Of a DNA stretch of 64,000 bases, positions 22,551 through 34,470 are shown piece after piece; position 1 is the first letter of the stretch; the number at the start of each line of letters is the position of its first letter. The stretch is from Diaporthe sp. PMI_573. Its lineage: Eukaryota; Ascomycota; Sordariomycetes; Diaporthales; Diaporthaceae. The stretch is from contig JAJTUP010000012.1 in NCBI GenBank assembly GCA_021399435.1, positions 868,001 to 932,000 of the forward strand. The letters run 5' to 3'. The position numbers and the translations under genes were made by a program. A model generated the notes under the pieces. That model was given only the letters and a program-made list of their open reading frames with translations, was not told the origin of the DNA and made no database searches.

Positions 22551-23821
22551 CTAGTACTCCCAGTCCCGCCTGGCTGCCGCCTTAACATTATCCGCATTCA
22601 GCAGGTCGACCCCTTCCTCGACCAGCAGATCCCAGATCCGGTTGCGCCTGTTGACTGGCCACTCCGGAATGTCCCAGTATCGTGCCTTCAGCCCCTTTGC
22701 ATGCGCCTGCTTCACCTGCAGCCTGATCCTTTGGACCTGTTCCCTGCTCATCTTCCCCATCCAGGCGCTACCGATCGTGGAGCCAAATGACACACTCGCG
22801 AAATACGAGTTCGTCGCCTCGTATGGGGAATCGGAAAGGCGGTCGAGTGGCGCATCAAAGAAATAGTCACGATACGTGTCATTTCCTGCCACGAGGTCGA
22901 AAGGGGTGTTCCCTGTGCCCACGACGGTGATGGCCCTTTCGTGTATTGTGCCATTGGCGAAATGAGTGAGCCACCCTCGTTCCCGGAGGGGTTGTAGTTG
23001 TTCGACCACCTTGGGCCACGTCTCTGCGCCGTCTGTTTTGACGTCCACAAGGAGGGTGAGCGTTTGATCGGGTGCGGTGTCGTACACGCCATGACGGGTA
23101 CCATTGTAGAATTCCGTGTGTGGATTCTGTCGTGCGAGTATGTCGACCAAAGGCTGAATGTAGAGTGATTGGAAGGTCCGATACGGTTGCAGGGCTGACT
23201 TGCTGTGGCCAACGTAGAGCTGATCTCTGTGATCCGGGTCGTCGAACAGCCACACATCGGCCTCCACGCTCATGCAGCCCTGTTTGAGGGCCGTGAAGAG
23301 CGGCACTTTGCGCCAATAGTCGTTGTGTGAGTGTATCTGCTTTGGTACCACATCCTGCAGGAAGTCGGTTGGATACCAGGACAGGGCTTCTGTCCCAGTG
23401 CCTGCCTCCCCCCACTTCCAGAACAAGTCGTCGCTCACATCATCCTCTTCAATCCAGGAATCCCAGCCCAGCCGTAGGGAGATGTCTAATACCAACAGCA
23501 TGGTCCTATTCTTGGTCAGTGTGCGTGTGCGTGTGCGTGTGTGCAGCAAAAGACATGAGACACTCACAACAGGCTGGGCAACCCGAACAACACCAGACAT
23601 AACCATCTTCTTCTCCTTTTGCACGATCCGCGACCGGTGTAATCTTGATCGCAGGTGTGTTCCAGGACAAGACCGACGCCGCTCTTCTGTATGAGAGGGT
23701 CAGAGTCCCCGCTGATAGTAGCTTCGCTATCCCAACTATCCGTCCTCCGATGAGGCATCATTCTCCGTTCTGAGCTTGGGTCCCGATATGGCTGTAGAGG
23801 GTCTATGTTGGTGTTGTACAT
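22551..23821 (-). CDS. AIM6-like PLC-type phosphodiesterase, membrane-anchored
   Basis: I model two exons: 23821-23568 and 23505-22551, giving 402 residues. The first 70 residues are hydrophilic and end in a basic cluster (CKRRRR). A membrane anchor or signal anchor follows, created across the splice (WLCLVLFGLPSLL joined to TMLLVLDISL). The remaining domain matches the fungal AIM6 family, a branch of the PLC-like phosphodiesterase (TIM-barrel) superfamily. HSHNDYWRK (His143, His145) is the first catalytic-type motif; CMSVEADVWL supplies the acidic residues, and LLVDVKTDG and KARYWDIPEWP follow. The AIM6 name comes from a yeast mitochondrial-inheritance phenotype; the actual substrate is unknown. 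The 62-bp intron is largely an ACACGC-type repeat. A second possible ATG lies downstream at residue 21. Confidence 0.88.
23521..23544. repeat. GTGCGT hexanucleotide repeat in an intron
   Basis: Three GTGCGT units plus a GTGTGC variant on the plus strand form over a third of the intron of the AIM6-like gene. Confidence 0.85.
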
Positions 23822-24979
23822 GCTTAAGGGTAGGATTAGAGAGCGAAATCGGGCGTGTGGTGTACTCTTTATGTATTTGGAAGGAGTCTTTGCTTTTCCT
23901 TTGCAGCGCCACCTGCCGTCAGATATTCTAGGAAATGTTAAGTCCGAACCCGAAGGTCATGACGGACCTGCTCTCAAGATGGCGCAATGCTTTGGGCCCT
24001 GACCATCGGACGGAGTATGGCGCTAGACGGGACCTCTGAAGACAGGCTAAGCCCGTGAAGCTCCTCGAGCTGTGAACTTTTGGCGCTAGGATAGCTCTGG
24101 GCCGCTCTGTTTTCGGATGCAGGAGCCGCCTGGGGGCAGCCGGCGGTGCTACGACAGTGGTATTGCCTGGAGCCGAATCACAGATCTCACACTGGCAAAT
24201 CAGTGTTTCAGTATCCCAATGCGGTGGGGAGGGAGGCGCGAGGGCTATTGGTGTCGACCGGGACGGCGACTGAGTGAATTGATGAGATGACAGTAGTAAA
24301 GCGCAGCCGCGGACTGGGCACGAGGTCTCGCGGTAAACAAGAGAACAGAAAGCTTGCTTGGAGGCAGATTGGAGGTCACTTTCTCTGCTCCATCAAGAAT
24401 ACCAAAACCTGGGACGTGGAAGGGCGGCCATCTTTAAAAGCAAATCCTGGACGCAGCCACACGGTCCGGAAACGGGGCAAGAGTAGTCAACTGCCGTCTC
24501 TGCCCCGTGTGCCTACATCGTATCCGCTTGTCGCTGCTCATCACATGCGCGCCGTACCGGGGCCTGTCTCCTCGCAGCCAGATGTTGCAGGCGGGAGATT
24601 GTAAGAGATGGACCCTGGAACGCAAGAGTGAGGTCTGGATTGCCTCGATGCTGGGCCCCCCCCAATTGTGTAAGCCGAGATATCCCTGCACCAAAACAGC
24701 GCTAACGGAACTGGACATGATTAGCCAGTTGCCAGCCTACTGCAAAGACAGACACGGTCGGTCGGTGCAGGGAAACGGCGCCCCGTCGCCATTGGGGAAA
24801 CGGACCAGGGAAAAAAAAATCTCCAATCTGGAAGCCGCATTTCCACACGAGGCCCGACTCGCCCCTCTCCAGTGGATAGTGAGCAGTAGGTTACTTCACG
24901 CATAACTCGAGTTTTGCGCCACTCTTTTCCCTGGCCGGCGACACTCTAAGCCAGCAATTTGTGGTCGCCTGCCGCCAGA
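23822..24979. other. divergent intergenic region
   Basis: This is the shared upstream region of the AIM6-like gene (minus) and the CCDC137-like gene (plus). Short overlapping frames only; no gene seen. Confidence 0.55.
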
Positions 24980-26090
24980 ATGCCTCACAAACATACCCGG
25001 AGAGATAAGGACGATTCCACGTGGGTGCATACCCTCCCAACCATTTGCGCTTGACTGCCTGCATGTCCCTCATCACAAGGTTGCAACTGACATGGTGTTC
25101 TGACACGGTAGATACGACCTGCCGCCGACCCAGATAGCCAGGCCGCTTCCCGTCGTCGCACCTAAACTGGCCAGGCAGACGTCCAAGTCAGGTGGAAACA
25201 AGGCCAAAGGGAGGCCAAATGCCAACGATGCCAACAAAGACAGGGCACCGGACGCACCCCGGGGTGCCAAGCGCAAACGAGGTGCTGCCGACAAGAAGGA
25301 CGATGCGCCTCGTGCCTTCAAACGTCTGATGGCATTCGCGGACGGCAAGAAGTTCAGAAGCGGGCTCGACGACGGGTCCAAAGGCACGGCAGCAAACAAG
25401 AAGAAGAAGACGAGCAAGGTGCCTGAGGGCGATGCCGCCATCGAGACGGACAATGCCCAGGAGGACGGTCCCACGATCCGGCCAGGCGAAAAGCTGTCCG
25501 ACTTCGCAAGGCGTGTGGATGCCGCCCTACCAGTCATGGGCCTGGTGAACAAGCCCGGCAAGAAGGATCCCTTGGGGCTCAAGACTCAGAGGACGCGCAA
25601 GGAGAAGAAAATGCACAAGCTTTACGACGAGTGGCGGCGCGAGGAGGCGGCCATCCAGGAGAAGAAGAGAGAAGAGGCCGAGGAGGCTGAGGAGGCCGAG
25701 CTGGACAACGAAGAAGCGGGCGTGAAGTGGAAGTTGGACCTTGAGGACCAAGCCGGCAAGGGAAAGAAGAAGAAGAAAGGCAAGAAGGGCCGCTCCGTCT
25801 GGGAGTCTGCTGAAGCGGACGATGAGGACCCGTGGGAGGAACTGAAAAAGAAACGGGGCGAGAAGAAGGTTGGGCTACATGACTTTGCACAGGCCCCGCC
25901 AGAGCTGAAGACCAAGCCAAAGGAGCTGTTCAAGGTTCGTGGTGCCGGTGTTGATGTCGGCACGATACCCAAGGCAGCGGGAAGTCTGAAGAAGAGAGAA
26001 GAACTCCAGAGCGTGAGGGAGGAGGTGCTGTCTTCGTACAGGAAGATGATGCAGAGTAGAAGGGAAAGGCAGGAGGCGCAGGAGGAATAG
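24980..26090 (+). CDS. CCDC137-like basic coiled-coil protein, probably nucleolar
   Basis: I model two exons: 24980-25020 and 25112-26090, giving 339 residues. The ATG at 24980 starts MPHKHTRRDKDD and is joined across a 91-bp intron (donor GTGGGT, branch CTGAC) to YDLPPTQIARPLP. The protein is very charged: Lys-rich N-terminal half, FKRLMAFADGKKF, a long coiled coil (about 210-250) rich in Glu, Lys and Ala, and a basic KGKKKKKGKKGR patch. Two stretches resemble vertebrate CCDC137: QAPPELKTKPKELFK, and the C-terminal SLKKREELQSVREEVL leading to RKMMQSRRER. CCDC137 is chromosomal/nucleolar; a role in ribosome biogenesis is only inferred from the composition. The longest ATG-initiated frame starts at 25329, so the spliced N-terminus is easily missed. 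Confidence 0.78.
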
Positions 26091-26789
26091 TATAGAGTAG
26101 TTCATGTTGACGTTGAAAGATACCCATTCCACTTGTATGTACGACTCTGAATTGCTGCAGTAGCCTACATGTGCTTGTCCAACAGTGTGTCTTGTGGTCT
26201 CCATGCAGCCGTAGTCTGGTATTCACTTCCCTGGGGTCTAAATCACCTTGACCTCAATCGACCATTTGTCAGCCCAGCACCACCTGCCCGCATTGTTTTT
26301 CGACCTGTGCTCGAGAATCACGTCTGAACAGCTTATACTACCCCGCCAATCACAACAAGTGACTGCAGCCTGTTTTGGAACCCTTCTCTTTCAGATTCAA
26401 TTTTCGATACCTGTTCTGCGGTGAAGAGTTGCTTCACGCTCTCTAGCACCTCGGTGCGGCTACACAGCACTGCTAACTGCCTAGTCTACCTAGGCGAACT
26501 GTGACGCGGGAGCTCTCAGCTTGGACCCTCGTCCCCAACCCGACGGCGCTTCAGGCCGTCGCCCCCACCCAGACCCGATCTGCCAGCTACCGTATCGCCG
26601 CGCCAAGCCGCTTTGATTTCGCATACGCAGCAGCGCCAACTCGACGTCGCGCGTCCGCAACACCATCGATTCTCAACCCACTTTTCCATCGGCACGAAAA
26701 AACCTCGAGGTCCTGCTTTCGAACCGCCACCAGACCAACCAACACACATGGTTTTCTTGTCGCTATGAACGCGGAAACGCATCGTCATC
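26091..26789. other. intergenic, promoter of the TFIIIC gene
   Basis: No gene seen. It contains a CCTAGG-centred motif at 26487-26495 and should hold the 3' end of the CCDC137-like gene and the promoter of the next gene. Confidence 0.5.
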
Positions 26790-29700
26790 ATGGCTCAGGG
26801 TCTGGACGAGCTTGTTGAGTGGCTTGTCGGGGAGGTCTCATTTTTCGGCGATGGTGAGTCAAGTGCCTCGCCCCTCTCCGTGATGGTGTTGCATGCATCT
26901 TACACACATCGCATACCTTCAACACGTGTTTTTTACGTCGGCAATCATGGCACCTTCTGATCTGATGGTCATGCTGCTTGTGTTTTAACACACAGCGCGC
27001 CCATCATTTCGTGACCTCTCCACACGCATCACCACAAGCACAGTTTTCAAAATGAATGCTGACCGTCGTAATAGGATGCCCCGTGTCTGAACTAGTCGCT
27101 GCTGTCATAAAATTCCAGGAGAATGATCAAGATGGGCGAAAGGATGCATCATGCGACAAGGGCGACCAGGAGCCCAGAGATGTGCCGACCGGGAGCCCAC
27201 CCACGGAAGCTCAGCTCAAGCTAGTGCGCCTTGCTTGGAAATGGCTTCTGAGCACTGGTGAAGTCAGTATCGGCCCTGAAGGCGAATGGAATGATCTCAC
27301 ATTCGATGAGATAATGTCTATTCCGGAGGATGTCGGACAGGCCGTCGCACCACTCAGAGATGAGAAGTCCGAGCTTGCCATACCCAAGCACAAGAAACTG
27401 CCCAAAGTCCGACCTCGAATATTCGTTGGGGAGGAGACCATTTGGAAGACACTCACCGGTCACACCATCGACTACAAGCGCGTGCCCAACCTCGAGTGGA
27501 AGTGCCTAGTCGCCATCGGGTCAACTAAGGAGGATGGCATCCTCCAGGGCGATCTCAACAGGGTCACCGGCCAAGACAAGCGGTCTGTCCCAAAGAGAAC
27601 TGATTTCCTCGCGCAGAAGGGGTACATTGCAAAGCGCACTCACATGGTGAGAGGCATGAAGACCAGCAAGCTCTGGCTGACCAAGTTCGCTCCTGCGCTA
27701 CCTGTGCCGTCGAACCCTCTTGGCGGCAAGGACTTGTCGCGGGCCTCGTTAACTCGAGATATGCAACCTGTTGCGTGGCACCTCCAGTGGACCGGCAAGG
27801 ATAGAGAAGGCCGGCCGGAAATTCACTACATGGCGCTGGGCCAGACCATAATTGCCATCACCAAAGCCTGGGGCACTCTTCGGATCAGAGATTTGAAGGC
27901 GAAACTTGGGATACTGGGCAAGAAGTGGCAGATGAAGGTCATGTCTAGGTTCCTTCGTCGTTTTCACAAGTTGGGCAACGTCACTTATGTCGCCGCCACT
28001 TTCGCCGGCGATAAGCACGTGTTCAAGGACTGCGTCAGGTTTGCCAGGGATCCTACGGAATCGGATTGGAGGCTTCTCTTAGCCACCGGCAAGAAGACTT
28101 CACGGTACACGAACCAGGGCAAGGATAAGCAACCGAGAGCCAGATCGAAACCAAAGGGAGGCAAAGGAAGAGGGAAGAAAGCGTCCAACTCTGCGCAGTC
28201 AACTGTAAGGATTGTTAGGAAGAAGCCGAAAGTCAGACTCGGCGCCACCATGACCGGTTGGGTTCCAGAGAAGCCCCTGGCGAACACAGTTGCCGACTTC
28301 GTCCTCACAGGGGGTACGCGCGGCTACTCAACCCCTGAGATCAGCACCGACACTGTCGGCTACGTTTTCCGTCGGCACATGTTTACCCACTTAGTAAATC
28401 TGACTAACGGAGACGTTCAACCCGCCGGCCTACGAGAATACCAAATGAGCAAGGAGTTGGTCAAATTGGGCAACACAAAACAATACATGTTCTCCGTGGC
28501 TGGAGGTCAAAAACCCAAGCCATCTGATGAATCGGAAGAACAGCTCACTATTGACCCGGCTCTGCGGCAAGATGCTGATGGCTTGGAGCAGCCTCCTGTA
28601 CATCAAATCAACGCGGACGCTTTTGGGTTTGGATCTGTCGACCCTAAGATCTTTGCTCAAGACGGGTCATCGTATCTCACGCAACTGAGTCGCACCGAGC
28701 CCGGAAAACAGATCAAAGCCCGTCGGCCTTACGGCAGCCGTAAATCAAAAGTCCATGTCGCTGCCGCCGGAGGTCAAAACACAAAGGCAACGGAGCATTT
28801 TGGTGAGGAGCAAACACGGGTTGAACAGGACGCCGGGGCAGCTGCGATACCTTTGGCGCCGAAGAGAAGGGGCCGACCACCCAAGGTCAAGGTTCAGGCC
28901 AATGTCGACGAAGTCGAGGCAACTCCCTCCGCCAAACCATCGAGGAAGCGCAAGGCATCCCAACGTGCGTCTTACTCGGAGGCTCTTGACTTGGACAATG
29001 AAGATACCGATATGGTGGCAGAAGTCCCTACTGTCGGAGGACAGCCGAGACCCAAGCGCAGGGCGGCAATGAAGACACAAGTCTCCCAGGAGCATGAGAA
29101 CGATGTGCTCGATGATGGGCAGGAGGACGAATCAGAGGAGGAAGCCGAAGAAGAGCAGGACCGAAGCAAGCCTGGCGTCTACGTTGGCATACCTGGGTCG
29201 CTCAATCCTGACCCTCACAAGAAGGGCCGGCCGAGAAAGTCGCTTGTTGTCATCTTCAGATCAGACAAGTTGAAGGATCCAAATTATCTTCCAGGATGGA
29301 CGGATTATCCCAAGCCAACCCCAGCGCCACCCATTTCCAAGGTCAGTCACGCACCACGGAAGAGTCATACCCGGCCACCACTATCAGTCGATGCCGGGGC
29401 GACTGGTCTTCATCAGGCCAATTCTATCGAGAAAGCAGCGGATCAGGTTGTAGATGCCATAATGATACCGAGTGAGCCAGCAGTCGCTTCCTCACAACAT
29501 CCGAAATCGACCCGAGAAGCGGCCGAAGGAGATGAAGGTACCATTATTGTACAGAGCGGAGGCGGTGTCAACCAAGGTCAAGCGGGACAGGAGCTCCCAC
29601 AGGAGCATAGCAATGATGTTGCAGTTCACGACGCTTCCCCGGCGGACGGCGAGGAATTGCCAGCAGAAAAGCTTGCAGCCGAGGCGGTTCGTGCCCCTGC

Positions 29701-32700
29701 AAAGACAGAGCGACAGCCCAAGAAGCCCAAGCTCGACAAATACGTCTGCGAGAAGTGCGGTGGAACCTGGAAGAATGATATCGGCCTCAAATATCACTTG
29801 GAGAAGGCCAAGGTCTCCTGCAATCCATTCTACGCTGAACATCCAGAGCTCATGGTCAAGGCAAAACCTGTCCGCACTAGCCGGTCGGTGGCCAGAACCC
29901 CTGAACCTCAAGATGAAGCCGGGAGCCCCAGAGACAGCTTGAAGAGCAGTGTCAGTGTCTCACCCTCGCCCCGAACTCCTAGAGCTACCCGTGTTCCCAG
30001 AAAGAAGAAATCACTTGCTCCCAAGTCCATGGACCAGAGCGATCCTGCGAATCGACGCACCATCATAAGGCAACGGACCGCCCTGAGAAATAGCAATTTT
30101 GGGGCTTCAGGAGTGTCAGCTCCGCGGGGACTCAAAATTTCGGAAGCTGCCGCGAAGGATGCGGCAAATATGACTGAGCCTGCTGGGGAACAAGTGACCC
30201 CCGCCACGACAGAGCGAAGCGCAGTCGACATTGGTGTCAACGACCATACAGCACCCAACGACCCCGATGAGGCCGAGCTAGATGAGGATCTACCTTATCT
30301 TGCACACATTCGTGCTGAGAATACAAAGCGACAGCCGAGGCACTCAGCATCGGGCTTCCAAGAGCTTCATTCTGAAAACCGGGAAGGCGAACGGACCATC
30401 GACGTGACTGAAAAGGACCCCGAGGTACAGACTACCCAGGTAGCGCCGACTCAGAGCCTATCATCGAATCTGGGCCCAGCATATGCGATGCAAGACTCCT
30501 CCGAGTCTCCTTTCCCCACGAATACGTTTGCTTCGTATGACGCCTACCCTCTTGATGTGCTTGAGCAGACAACGCGAGGGACAGCAAGTGGCAACGTGGA
30601 CTTTCGGGCACAACCACAAGAATTTCGTGGTATGTCACCATCGAGTACGCAAGTCAATGTTGGGGCACAGAAATCTCTACCTGTACAATTTCCGGCGGTC
30701 CCGGCCGAAACTGGTGTGGCATCGGTACGAGAAGACTGGCAACAAGGCAAAGCTTCCCAGGATCAAATGCCGCCATTCCGGCTGCCGCTCACAGACTTCA
30801 GGGCCCGGACTGCCAAGGAAGTGCGCTCGCACAAGATCGAGGAAATAGTCCGGTATCTTCTCGCGAACAATGGCGGAGTGTTTCCGGGTGGCAGAGCATT
30901 ATTCTACGCCATGTTGAAGATTTACATCAGACAATGGCCCGGTCAGCCCCTGCCAACAACAATGGGTGTCACTAGGGTTGTCAGTAGGCTACAACAACAA
31001 CAAGAAATCAAAGAAATGTCCTCGGCATACAAGTCGCCTACTGAGCGACTTTGGACGACTTTGGTCATACTTACACTCAGTCATATCGACCCCAACGGCC
31101 CGGTAGCAGGAGATCTCAGGAAGAAAATGAAAGCCGCGCAACCGGACGTGTACATCCCTCCAGCCTTTGCCCCTGACGACAGCGAGATTGCGCACTTCAA
31201 GAAACTGGACCGACTTCCCGCTCAACGTGGAAAAGGTCCCGGTAGACGAGACCACAAGCTCGAAGAGGAAATTGTGACTTTGGAGGCGCCTTTCTATCTT
31301 CAAAAGGGCCTTGCTGGCGTGCGACCGCGCAATCGGCCGCGTGCTGTCCAGTCCGAGGATGAAGATTCCGACGCTGGAGATGGTGAATCCGAAGCCGCTG
31401 AGACAGCCCCCTTACCGCGTCGCCGCGGACGGAAGCGAGCTGCCGAAGGCCAGTCTTCGGAGCGACCAGCGGGCAAGAGGGCTAGAAGAGGTAGGAAATA
31501 CCACAGCAGGATCTCTTTCGATGCAGCTGATGACGATGAATATCCGGTTTCATGGTCTATCATGCCGCACCAGTACAGTATCGATGAGTCCCACGCGACA
31601 AATCCAGGCCTAGGCTCTCTGCCTGCTTCATTCTTCTCGGGTACTGCCAGCGCGCCCACCAGTAGCTACACCGCACCAACCAAGGTGCAGTTCCTTGAAC
31701 CGAATACCCGTCTCGAAGAGGAAGACGAGCCAGATCCCGAACCCGAGGACGTCGAAGAGACCCCTACAAACGAATCAGCGAACGAGGCTGAGGACCACCT
31801 CCCGCACACCGGGGTGGAAGGTTCATTCGTAAACACGATCGAACTCGAGTCTACGAGAAGAGGAGTCTGGCCGAACATTCACCTCCAGTGGTTTGAGGCC
31901 AACAACGTCAGCTTTACAATGAAGGGCTGGTTCCCACAGGCCAGAGAGCAGCTGAAGGAACAGCTGCCCAAATCCATGGAGCAGATGGCTTACAAAATCA
32001 CCAGCCACTGCAAGACCGACAACTGGGCAGATCCAGCTTACGGCCAATTTGTCACCAGCGTGGACGGCTGCATGTCCTGGGAGCTTTCAGACCAGGGCCA
32101 TAGGTTCATGTCGGGCACTATCGCTCCAGACTACGTCTTCATTTGTTTCGCGCCGACTCCTGCAGTTTCCAACATGTCGCCGTGCACACTGCAGTGGCAT
32201 GACAGCAATAACTGGACTCTCGATTCGATTCCTTACGAGAAGCTGGTGGCTGATGAAGAAGAGGCGGCCAAGTCGGCAGAGACTGCTGAGCTATACGGAA
32301 TCGTTCCACTCAGTGAGCGAGGCATACGCCGAGGTCCTGGGAGGCCGCGGAAGTACCCACTTTCTATGCGTGAAGGCCCGCCCCGGAAATATGTTAGGAA
32401 ACAGCCGAAAGACGACAGTATCCGCGAGCTGAAGCTACAGCGCGAGCTTACCGCCTACCCGAGAGAGTCGAATGAATACTTCCGTCAGAAGGGGCAGGAA
32501 GACCCAGAAGTCGACTGGAAGGCCGAGGACACCCGCATTGCTGCGTATGTAGCAGTCTCAACGCTCTTGGGCGGTATCAACAAGGCCATGGACTGGGGCG
32601 TCTTGATGAGGATCTTCCCAGACTCGAAACTGTCAAATCTGCGCAAGTTTTGGGCCACTATCAAGAAGGAGCGGCAAGGGTTCATCCAGAACTTGACTGC

Positions 32701-33979
32701 CAAGTTCCAGGAGGACTTCCTGGAAACATATGAAAATGGTGATCTGCCTCCGATCAACTTCGACAAGCCTCTGGAGTATGACTGGCTTCGTCTCATCAAG
32801 TGGACGCTAGCCCTGGTTGTGAGAGAGGGTATTGACTTGCCGTCAAACATGCCGCAGTTCGACGAAGAGTTGGAGTTGGTTCCCGTGGAGAGGGGCGAGT
32901 TTGACTGGCGTGATAGTTACTACCACTGGCAGAGGTCTGTCTTCAACAAATTCCAGGACGCTGCTGCGGAGCCTGCCTCGACGGTCCTGGAGAGGCAGGA
33001 AAAAGAGGAAGATGCGGATTCGACAATTGCTCGCTCCTGGGTTCGGGCGCTCTGCTGCACGGACTCGGACAAGTACACGCCTCTGAGCATCAAGAAGAAA
33101 TTCCTCGCCCTTGCCCGAGGTGGCCAACGCACTGAGCAGGAAATCAGCGACCTTCTCGAGGAGACCATTCGCGATCTCGAGCACCGACGTATCGCCATCA
33201 GGCAGAAGTCTCAAGCCCTTGCCACAGGCCGTCCGTACAAGCTTAACGAGCATTTCTTGCGTGCTCTGGACCGCTTCTCCAACGAAGACAAGTTCACTGT
33301 CGCTGCGGCGTTCAAGGCGACGATGGACAATGCTTTCCGCAATGGTAACCCGGTTGAGATCCCGTGGCGCACCGAGGACGGGATGGTTATCGCGGCGTTC
33401 AACTTACAGGCCTATGGGCGGGTGCGTATCGAGCCTGTCAAGAAGCTTCACGTTCCATTCGGTTTCAAGCCAGGTTTCTACGAGTCGCGCAAGTTCCCCA
33501 AGTCCTACTACCGCTTTGATCTGCAGGTGACGCCTACTTCCCGGTACACGTACAATGAGGATATCGAGATACTGAAGACGGCAACTGATGACTCGGTCAT
33601 TCCCGGCGTCACCGAGGACGGCAAGTTGCCGATGTGGTGTGATTTCTTCGGCGAGCCCGACCGGTCCCGTTGGTTCAAGATGCTGTCAGCGGTGCTCTTC
33701 GTGCTGGCCACACGCGGTGCGATGACAGATGAGTTTGCAGCCCAGGCGCTCCGACCTTGCATCGAGACGTTCGAGGTCGAGATGATCCGGAAGTGGGCTC
33801 TCAAAATGGGCATCGTGAGGGAGATCACCGAGGGATGCAATGCGGTCAGTGTTTCTGAGTGGTGGTGGTTGATCTGCGGCCTCCCTGTGACCGAGGCAAG
33901 CAATTCCACAGCCAACGGGCATGACCAATACTCCTCGTGGCATAAGCGAAGGTGGCGTGGACAATATAGAGTGCACTGA
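26790..33979 (+). CDS. tfc3: TFIIIC largest subunit, B-block-binding (Tfc3-like)
   Basis: I model two exons: 26790-26853 and 27075-33979, giving 2322 residues, larger than yeast Tfc3 (about 1160). The short first exon encodes MAQGLDELVEWLVGEVSFFG and joins in frame to CPVSELVAAVIKF. TFIIIC binds the internal B box of tRNA genes and recruits RNA polymerase III factors. The B-block-binding winged helix lies at about 161-230 (LVAIGSTKEDGILQGDLNRV and LAQKGYIAKRTHMVRGMKTS). The extra length is mostly disordered, charged sequence with AT-hook-like motifs (RRGRPPK near 617, KKGRPRK near 736, PGRPRKY near 1775) and a C2H2-like finger (YVCEKCGGTWKNDIGLKYH near 911). Conserved C-terminal blocks include ESRKFPKSYYRFDLQVTP and VSEWWWLICG. 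No intron is evident in the 6.9-kb exon. Nuclear. Confidence 0.88.
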
Positions 33980-34470
33980 TCTTCTTTGGCCCGGACGGCC
34001 TGGGGCCGGAATTCAATACGGTTAACGGCTTCCATGGCTTGGTAGTCGGCCGCAAGATGAACATCATGGGGCTTGCTTTTGGGGAAGTTTGTATTACACA
34101 GCAGCAATGGCCGCAATCATTTCCGGGCGAACGTCGAGGGCACTGAAGGCCAGAAAATGGAGATTGTAGTTGGAGGTTGTCTCACGACCTGATGCGAGAT
34201 CCCTTCTGCAACAGGATCGAGCGTGACATTGGTCACTGATTCGACCAAATTCGGTGATAGTGTTGTTTGTATATGTACACTGAATTGGATTACTCAGAAG
34301 TTCAAGAGCACACAATGTAATATCACCGAGGCTTTCTCACAAGTCATTATTGACGTTTGCGTCTATGGTGTATTGTATTTGTCTCGTTAGAACAATCTAT
34401 CGAGCTCCGGGAAGATGCTCCGTCCCTGGCACGCTCTTCCCTTTTCAGTTTCCTGCATCCTGGCTCCGTC
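33980..34470. other. convergent intergenic region
   Basis: About 490 bases between the stop codons of the TFIIIC subunit and the unidentified minus-strand gene; presumably both 3' untranslated regions. No gene seen. Confidence 0.55.
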
